Assembly: GCA_024196135.1 (NCBI GenBank)
Contig: JAMQCK010000794.1
Coordinates: 1 to 15,739 of the forward strand
DNA: 15,739 nucleotides
Direction: 5' to 3'
Source of the DNA: Pleurotus ostreatus/Saccharomyces cerevisiae fusant
Taxonomy: Eukaryota; Opisthokonta
Within the stretch, counting starts at the first letter, position 1. Each line of letters opens with the position of its first letter. Below, one piece after another: positions 9,917 to 15,739 of this stretch. A model generated the notes under the pieces. The model was not told the origin of the DNA. It did not search any database and saw only the letters and a list, made by a program, of their open reading frames with translations. The translations under genes and the position numbers were made by a program.

Positions 9917-10338
9917 TATGGACTTTTGAGTTCGTCGTCGTTCTCGGCGGCGAGCAAGAAGTTTTTGTCACACGAGTCACGCGCGGTGTGATGTCCGCCG
10001 ATTAGGAAGGCTTTGTTTCTACCACTTACACCGTTGAGCCGGACCTGAGGTTCTACCTCTTGGTCAAGGAAAGCTCTCGATCTCAGACGTGACTATTCAC
10101 CCGGATGATATCCGCTTGAAGAACATATTCCTTCGGGTATTCGCCATCTCGGCGAGCTACCGACCTGTGGACAGCGCGGCACTTGCCGAGGGGCCTCATG
10201 ACTCGAGCATACATTGGTCCTACGCTTGACGAATGCACCGACTGCAGAAAGGCTTGTTAGACTGCCATATATAAGGACCTCAAGGTAGCCCTTCAGCTCA
10301 TCGCCCCCGGCACCTGTGTATCTTGTTTTATTCTCGCG
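9917..10338. promoter_or_regulatory. Divergent promoter between eIF3l and GNAT paralog 2
   Basis: These 422 bases separate two genes that point away from each other, so both promoters must lie here. Apart from the TATA box near the GNAT side I see no clear element. No coding signal with splice sites is apparent on either strand. Confidence 0.55.
10268..10274 (+). promoter_or_regulatory. TATA box of GNAT paralog 2
   Basis: TATATAA lies 65 bases upstream of the ATG at 10339, a usual distance for a fungal core promoter with a short leader. There is no ATG between them. Confidence 0.75.
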
Positions 10339-11079
10339 ATGTCGGCGTTTGAGCCCAACTTCTGCTTCCCTCTTCCTGAGAGCATCGAAAACGATAAGGT
10401 CAAACTCGTACCTTTCGATGTAAGCCCATTCTCTGCCTATGTTTGCTCCCCTTACCATCATTTGAAGCCTGCCATCCACGCCGACGCCTTCGTGGCCGGC
10501 TCGAAAGATCACCCCTGGCTCTTCGACCACCTCATATACGGCCCGTGGCAGACCCGCGCAGACATGGTCTCCCAATGGTTCGAGCCCACCATCCACGCCA
10601 ACCCCGCCGTCGTCCTCTTTGCCGTCCTCGACAAGCTCTCCCCCAACACACCCCTCGCCGGCATCATGGCCTACCTCAACACCTCCGCGCCCAACCTCGT
10701 CACCGAGATCGGCTACATCACGACGCTCCCCGCCTTCCAGCGCACGCACGTCTCGTCGAACGCGGTGGCCGTGCTGATGAAGTACGCTTTGGATCAGCCG
10801 CCTGCGGGGCTGGGCTTGCGGCGGCTGGAGTGGCGCGCCAACTCGTTGAATACGAAGAGTATCGCGCTGGCGATGCGGATGGGGTACCAGCTGAATGGCG
10901 TGCTGAGGTGGGACAGGGTGTATCCGGAGGATAGGAAGGGGAATGGGCGCAAGGTGCGCGAGGATGATGTGAAGCCGGGGACGGTTGGGAGGGACACGGC
11001 GCTGCTTAGCGTGTGCTGGGATGACTGGTTGAATGGTGTGCGCGATGTGGTCATCAAGACTGAGCAACGGCAGAAGTAG
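10339..11079 (+). CDS. GNAT-family N-acetyltransferase, RimL-like (paralog 2)
   Basis: Predicted acetyl-CoA-dependent N-acetyltransferase. The open frame runs unbroken to the stop, but 10420-10467 is best read as a 48-nt intron (GTAAGC donor, TTGAAG acceptor, CTTAC branch-like site). Removing it gives 230 aa. It also joins KLVPFD directly to PAIHADAF, aligning residue for residue with paralog 1, which has an intron at exactly this point. The GNAT core is seen in LPAFQRTHVSSNAV, LGLRRLEWRANSLNTKSIAL, RMGYQLNGVLRWDRVYPED and GRDTALLSVCWDDW. The acetyl-CoA loop reads QRTHVSS, a form common in fungal members, where paralog 1 has the more classical QGKHIAS. The two genes probably arose by local duplication and diverged; substrate unknown, cytosolic location likely. 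Confidence 0.93.
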   Translation: MSAFEPNFCFPLPESIENDKVKLVPFDVSPFSAYVCSPYHHLKPAIHADAFVAGSKDHPWLFDHLIYGPWQTRADMVSQWFEPTIHANPAVVLFAVLDKLSPNTPLAGIMAYLNTSAPNLVTEIGYITTLPAFQRTHVSSNAVAVLMKYALDQPPAGLGLRRLEWRANSLNTKSIALAMRMGYQLNGVLRWDRVYPEDRKGNGRKVREDDVKPGTVGRDTALLSVCWDDWLNGVRDVVIKTEQRQK

Positions 11080-11207
11080 GCTAGGTGAAAGATAATATGG
11101 CAATCAGAAATAGTCATTCATGTGTCGCTACAATGGATGCATATAAGTCCAACTAGGACCGTTGTGGTTCGGATGTCCCAAGTTCAACTTTCGGCAATCC
11201 CCGTCCA

Positions 11208-11756
11208 CTAGAGGAAGCCCCGGCTACGCCGGATCTGGACCTTGCCTAGCGGCAGGTGAGGCACATTGAACTTGTCGCCTTGCTTCAAGTTGTCGTCGAT
11301 GTGAGCTTTTTATGGTCCACCGGGCCTTCGTAGTCCTCAATGCTCGTTCCGCTCGGCGTTTGGATCCTCATTCTCTTTCTCGAATATGGACTATAGATGT
11401 GTAGGCACAGCTTGCCATTGACACCGTTTCTAGCGACTTATTTGAGATATAGATATCCCCCTCCTCTGCCCTCGACAACTCCAGTCGCACCCCGTGTGCA
11501 AGTCGATGGTGATCGACTTCAAGGGTGCGTATAGGTCCATCGGACGCCGCTGACTGGATGCTGCTCGGACAGCGTCGCGTATTGCTACCTCGACCGCCGA
11601 TCCCCAGGTTCTCAAGACGCGCTGCACTCGACTCGAACATACTCTGAATTTGCCGGCTGAACGGCAAAGTGCAGTCAGTCAAACTCTGAGACAGACGCAC
11701 TCTTCCATGAGATCCGTCCGGGGGCTCTGGGTTCGTTGCCGAGAGCGGTCAGTCAT
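11208..11756 (-). CDS. Unrecognised short gene or decayed gene, with frame breaks
   Basis: Coding-like signal on the minus strand, facing away from TFB5. The clearest part is 11429-11208, which reads NGVNGKLCLHIYSPYS and GTSIEDYEGPVDHK, then DDNLKQGDKFNVPHLPLGKV and a TAG stop. It is joined upstream by a plausible 61-nt intron (11490-11430) to APLKSITIDLHTG in matching phase. A second candidate intron is 11700-11657 (GTGCGT to TTCAG). Candidate starts are the ATGs at 11756 and 11776. Two breaks prevent a clean model. The last exon changes frame at a run of five A (11311-11307 on the plus strand as T), where six would be in frame. The exon around 11560-11640 carries coding-like sequence in two frames. 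I do not recognise the protein; it is small and probably beta-rich. It may be a real gene with sequence errors, or a pseudogene. Confidence 0.35.
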
Positions 11757-11952
11757 TCGTTGAGCACTATTGACATTCTGATCGTGCCTGCAAAAAGTTG
11801 GGCTTCAATTAAGGGTGGTGAGAGACCTTGCTAGGCAAGGTAACTTGCACGTGTCCATCTTCGCACGCTTTTCCGCATGTTCGGCTCTGACACAAACTCT
11901 CATCTCGCACGCGCATAGGTCGTGCGTTGACGTCTGGAGGCTCAGGAGAAAT

Positions 11953-12427
11953 ATGAAGGCGATCAGGGGCGTGCTCTTGACGTGGTAAACTACTCTCACC
12001 TCGAGCTACTCGAGATGTGGCAATATTCTGACGCGCCTCTGTCCTCAGCGACCCAGCCGTCAAGCAGATTCTCCTCATACTCAACGAGAAGTACAATTCG
12101 TCCGGTGGAGGTGCGCTTATGATCTCTACCGCATAACTAGCTTTCGTGCTACTGACTAGGCCCCACGCGTTTCAATCAACCTTCAGGCGGTGGGTTCATC
12201 ATCGAGGACCTCGACGACTGGCATATAGTAATCAAGGCGGACGAGGAGATGCGCGTACGGCGAGAGTTGGAAACTGAGGTACGTGCATTCACATCGTAGA
12301 CGTACTCTTCGGCCCAGAGTGGCCTAAATCGCTGCGATATCACCACACACTTCTTCGTGCCTCCGCTGACTTCGACTGGTTGACACTGCTACAGTTGGAG
12401 AAGAACACGTATACTCTCGAGAACTGA
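11953..12427 (+). CDS. TFB5: TFIIH subunit TFB5 (GTF2H5/TTDA homolog)
   Basis: Smallest subunit of the general transcription and nucleotide-excision-repair factor TFIIH; in yeast and human it binds the p52/Tfb2 subunit and stimulates the XPB helicase in the nucleus. Four exons, 11953-11984, 12049-12110, 12187-12278 and 12395-12427, give 72 aa, matching the human protein at 71. Introns are 64, 76 and 116 nt with GT and AG ends, and phases agree at each joint. The protein begins MKAIRGVLLTC, then DPAVKQILLILNEKY, a short Ser/Gly linker with five glycines, FIIEDLDDWHIVIKAD, RRELETE and a final LEKNTYTLEN. This follows the family pattern of GVL..CDP..KQ, FII.DLDD.H and a C-terminal helix. The family usually has Thr where this copy has Trp in LDDWH. 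It was missed as an open frame because every exon is under 100 nt. Confidence 0.92.
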
Positions 12428-13457
12428 CGATGCACCTACCCACACCATATTTCTGCAATTGCGAACCCCCAGACGACCAGTCGCTCTCGTGTACGAACTG
12501 ATTGAAGGAAGGGCAAGCGCAGCCGCTAGTTGATGCATGCTGTCGGCTTGTACCCGGACGCTTATCGTGGCGCGACATAGCTGAGGCAGCACTGACGTTG
12601 ACAGGTATTACCATCCAAAGCATCTCATGAACCATCTCCGCTCTTCCCGGGCAGCATTCATGCTTGAGCCGCCTCCATCTTCGAAGCTGACATCGACGCC
12701 AGAGGCTAGTGATGCGCATTCATGTACTGACATATGCATATGGTCAAATATGGACAGCAGGTGTCGCCATCAAGTGAGATCGACTGGGAGATCTTCCTGA
12801 ATTCCCAAACGTTCAAGAAGACAGAGAAGCGTGCGTACATTGGACAGAGAATGGAAGGACGTCCTGTTGATTGACTTCATGTTTGCAACCAGCAGGCCGC
12901 AAATGCTACGAAAGAAGCATCCTCAAATATTAACCTGCATCTCGCTGCTCTCCTGCGTCAGCCCAGCGTCAGACGTGGAGATTGCGGGAACCTGTGCTCT
13001 GGAGGCTCGGAGGGAACGACAGGCAGGTTCGCGGCGGGGCGGTTACGCGTGAATCCGGTTACCCGAGATGAAGATCGCGGAAGACAAGTACGTCGGAAGT
13101 TGCCGCTTACGCCGAGAAATACCGTTTTGGGAACAATTCCTGCCCATTTTGGCAATTCGCGGACCGGAGTTACGTTGGACTTCGCCGGGGAAGCAGCTTC
13201 TTGCTTCCTGCGTTCATCTCCCTGCGTTTGAGAGCGCCTTCTGTCCGTCGTCGCCAACAGTGTCAGTCGAAGTCATTCCCTCCGCGATGAAGCGCTCACT
13301 CGCTGATCTGCAAGGACGGATGATTGCCAGAGGAAACAGCACATGTTGGGGTGAAACGGGCGCGGGCTCCCCTCAAGAGGCGCGAGCCCTCTGATCTACG
13401 TCCTCGCGTTTGCCTCGAGACAGAAACGCTCCTTCTTGCTTGTCTCTTTCCCTCACC
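12428..13457. other. About 1 kb with no confirmed gene
   Basis: This holds the TFB5 3' end and the upstream region of the gene at 13458. Several open frames of 60-130 residues exist on both strands, none with motifs I recognise. The only coding-like piece is around 12740-12910 on the plus strand: a frame starting MVKYGQQVSPSSEIDWEIF, followed by a possible GTGCGT donor near 12829. It would make a protein of about 43 residues and is too weak to call. Confidence 0.4.
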
Positions 13458-14736
13458 ATGTCTGCTGCGGTCCAGGCGGTCGCTGCGCCGAAAGTCGTGT
13501 TCCCGGCCCCTCCACCCACGAGCAACGTCCTCACGCCGCGCCAGCGCGCGCAGCTTGTGCGCACGACGAAGAAGCTCGGCCGCATTCTGGGCGTCGCGCC
13601 GAGGGTGTTGGACGCGGAAAATGGTGAGGCTATCCGTGTTGCTATCGCGAACCCTGAGGCTGACCTTCCTCGCAGTGCCCTTCGACGCAGTCCAGCATCG
13701 ACCCGCACCGACTGGCCACGTCCCAACCTTCTCCATCGGCAAGCCAGCGACGTATTGTCGTAGTGATTCTCCGTCGAGCGCGCGCACGCCTCAATCCGAT
13801 AACACAGCGGTGCCGGTGCTTCGCCTCGCGCTGGCCACGGGGACGTATACTTCTCAACTGCAGCCTACCTCACCTCGCGCGCATGCCTTTACCCTCGTAC
13901 CCTCTGGTCGACCTGCGGGCAAGGGAACCGCTGCGGTGAGGGCGAACGTGGCAGGGAAGGAGAACGCGGCCGGCGGCAGGACGTCCGGAAACGCCCTTCG
14001 CCGGCGGAAGCTGGACCGGTTGCGCCACACCCTGGGCGATGGTGTCCCGCAGGAGTTGATCTTCCCAACCGGTGAACGCTCCGCGTCGTCCTCGATGTCA
14101 ACGTCGTCGGGAGGGAGCTCTCTGTCCTGTGCAGCCCCACCTCGCGTGACGACCCGAGCCTCACCCGAGGCCATGGATTGCTGTGATCGGGAGGGTGGAG
14201 GCATACCGCCTCCGCGGCCCTCGACCGCGCTCGGCATGCGGAGCGTCACCGACGACGTTCTTCGCGCGATGTGCTCGACGCCTGACCTGCTCGGCGCATC
14301 CTGGTCCGACGCTGGTGAGGACGAGCCGGAGATGGGGCCGCCAACATGGCTGGCTTCGGACATGCCTCCATCCTGGACAGCCGCGGCGGAGCTCCCATCC
14401 GCTTGGCCTGCGTGGGGCATCCCCTCAGCCTCGGACGCCCACTCTGCCTCGGGTTTTCAGTCTGCTTCCGGTCTTCAGTCTGCTTCGAACGTCCAGACTA
14501 CCTTTGATTCCCTGTCTTCTTCGGCGTCGCCTGATCGTTCCGGTTCGCTAAATGCATCCGGTGCTCCTCCCGCGTGGTCAGCCTCCGTCGACCTGCCTCC
14601 TTCGTGGTCGGCGGACTACAGCGCGCCCCCGGTCTACCCCACGCCAGGCATACCTGCGATTTGGTGCGCACCCGGGTTCCCGAAGACGTCGACGCGGCTG
14701 GATGCGATCATGGAGAGCGATGACGAGGAGCCTTAG
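13458..14736 (+). CDS. Conserved-type hypothetical protein, disordered, with Pro-Trp motifs
   Basis: Two exons, 13458-13623 and 13676-14736, are joined by a 52-nt intron (GTGAGG donor, CGCAG acceptor, CTGAC branch-like site) and give 408 aa. The start at 13458 has a good context (TCACCATGTC); an in-frame ATG at 13410 would add 16 residues. The N-terminal segment TPRQRAQLVRTTKKLGRILG is basic, likely helical, and the only part that looks structured; I have the impression it resembles N-termini of other agaricomycete hypothetical proteins but cannot verify this. The rest is Ser/Pro/Ala-rich. There is a basic patch near 165-185 (GNALRRRKLDRLRHTLG), an acidic end (ESDDEEP), a three-copy SASGxQ repeat, and seven Pro-x-Trp type motifs from about residue 277 on. 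No membrane segment or signal peptide is seen. Function is unknown; a regulatory or scaffold protein is one guess. Confidence 0.8.
14443..14496 (+). repeat. 18-bp coding tandem repeat, three copies
   Basis: Units 14443-14460, 14461-14478 and 14479-14496 encode SASGFQ, SASGLQ and SASNVQ. They lie between the two groups of Trp motifs in the disordered protein. Differences are mostly at third positions, so the repeat is not brand new. Confidence 0.85.
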
Positions 14737-15191
14737 TCGGGTAGTTCGACGCTCCTGCGACTCCTCAACGCACGTAGCGTCCAAGGCCTGTGCCCTTTCC
14801 CCTGTCCCTCCGAGTCCTTCTTATTATCCTCATGTATCCTATCCTGCGCAATTGCTCACTGCTATTATTTCCTTATGTTCAGCTCTAGTTCGCTATGTTC
14901 CACCCTACCTTACGGTCTCAATCGTCTTTATTGCGTTTACTGATTAATCTTAGTAGCGCTAGTAATCACCTTCGTTATACTTGTTCACCTATGCGTTCCT
15001 TCTGTTGTACGTCTGCTATATCGTACCTACTCGTTTTCTAATATCAGCTATGAACACACGAATAATTCGAGCCTTACCATCAGACCCCACAGGCTCGAGG
15101 GCCAAGAGCTCGAGGCGGCCACAAAATGTCACACCGTCACGCTCTAGGATGACGCGTCTCGTGCGCGACCTGCAGGTTGGCACGCACCACC
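14737..15191. other. Intergenic region with T-rich 3' flank
   Basis: About 455 bases without a supported gene. The first half is T-rich and fits a 3' UTR and polyadenylation region of the preceding gene. The second half should hold the promoter and leader of the F-box gene. An in-frame ATG at 15177 could extend that gene by five residues. Confidence 0.5.
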
Positions 15192-15739
15192 ATGGGAGAC
15201 GAGCAGCCAGCGTACAAGATCGCGCTCAACTCGCTCCCGTCCTCGATCCTTGGCGCTATCGCTGACCTTGACTTGCGCGAGGTACGTATCCTATATACTA
15301 TGCAACGACGACGACGATGGTGCGGGACGTTGACCCTCGTCTTCGCCAGGTCCGCGACCTAGACCAGAAAACGCGCCGCATTGTAGCTGCCGTCAAGTCT
15401 GCCTACAATGCTCATGCGTCCATTGATAAATTACCGAACGAGATTCTGGAGCGCATCTTTCTGCTCGTGCAGCCGCAGTACGACGACTTCCTCCCCAGAT
15501 GGCCAGGCCTGAACGCACTTGAGTGGATGGTCATCACGCGCGTCTGTAGACGGTGGCGGCTGACTGCGATCTCGTTCTCTGCGCTTTGGACTACGCTTGA
15601 CCTGTGTCGCGACCGGCCCGCAGATGTCGGTCTCGCCTTTTTGGAGAGGTCCGGCGATGCGCCGCTCACTGTATTCTTCTCAACAGAGGACCTCGAGCAT
15701 TCATATGATGACCGTTATGTCCTCCGGCACATCTTCTCT
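15192..15739 (+). CDS. F-box-like protein, N-terminal part (cut by window end)
   Basis: Likely substrate-recognition subunit of an SCF-type ubiquitin ligase, of the F-box-like group that is highly expanded in Agaricomycetes. Exon 1 is 15192-15281 (30 codons) and exon 2 starts at 15350 after a 68-nt intron (GTACGT donor, GCCAG acceptor). The frame is open to the window edge, so 160 residues are visible. The start has a good context (CACCATGG). A short helical lead-in (DLDLREVRDLDQKTRRIV) is followed by the F-box-like core: IDKLPNEILERIFLLVQP, then VCRRWRLTAISFSALWTTLDL at about residues 100-120. The C-terminal part, usually leucine-rich repeats or a variable domain that picks the target, lies beyond the window. 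Confidence 0.87.

Noticed and set aside
10093..11103. 336-codon open frame on the minus strand across GNAT paralog 2
   Set aside because: It lies antisense to a well-supported GNAT. A similar antisense frame exists over the other GNAT (6504-7193), and the likeness between them follows from the conserved sense proteins and GC-rich third positions.
11805..11999. 64-codon minus-strand open frame with a hydrophobic start
   Set aside because: Overlaps TFB5 exon 1 and its promoter. The hydrophobic run alone is not enough evidence.
12324..12719. 131-codon minus-strand open frame
   Set aside because: Overlaps the last TFB5 exon on the opposite strand and has no motif or coding bias.
11180..13457. 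tRNA or other structured RNA genes in the gene-poor stretch
   Set aside because: I looked for T-loop-like GTTCGAATC patterns and cloverleaf arms and found none.
13854..14420. 188-codon minus-strand open frame
   Set aside because: Antisense to the 13458-14736 gene, with no recognisable motif. The plus-strand frame has a good start, a typical intron and repeat structure in frame.

Overview
The window looks like nuclear DNA from a filamentous basidiomycete, probably an Agaricomycete. Coding regions are split by many short introns (mostly 48-55 nt, starting GTGCGT, GTACGT or GTGAGT and ending CAG or TAG). Third codon positions are GC-rich, genes are tightly packed on both strands, and the window ends in an F-box-like gene of the kind expanded in mushroom-forming fungi. 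No rRNA, tRNA, CRISPR array or recognisable transposon was seen.

Layout, left to right. 232-4351 (+): a Cid1/TUTase-type non-canonical poly(A) or poly(U) polymerase with a mitochondrial-looking leader, a long disordered insertion in its PAP-associated domain and tandem repeats in two introns. 5042-6413 (+): a zinc- and NADP-dependent cinnamyl/ADH6-type alcohol dehydrogenase with a clear TATA box. 6534-7317 (-): a RimL-like GNAT acetyltransferase. 7675-9916 (-): translation initiation factor eIF3 subunit L in eight exons, with a one-base frame conflict in its first exon. 10339-11079 (+): a second GNAT, paralogous to the first, in opposite orientation and with the same intron position. 11208-about 11756 (-): a fragmentary, unrecognised coding signal. 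11953-12427 (+): a small four-exon gene for TFIIH subunit TFB5, whose exons are too short to stand out as open frames. 13458-14736 (+): a disordered protein of unknown function with repeated proline-tryptophan motifs. 15192-15739 (+): the start of an F-box-like protein cut by the window end.

The genes do not form a pathway or an obvious biosynthetic cluster. eIF3l and TFB5 are housekeeping genes, the polymerase probably acts on (mitochondrial) RNA, and the two GNATs are a local inverted duplication flanking eIF3l. I found no convincing new defence or mobile system. The most useful results are the recovered TFB5 gene, the GNAT pair and its conserved intron (48 nt and in frame in one copy), the eIF3l frame conflict, the palindromes behind eIF3l, and the unidentified minus-strand gene next to TFB5.
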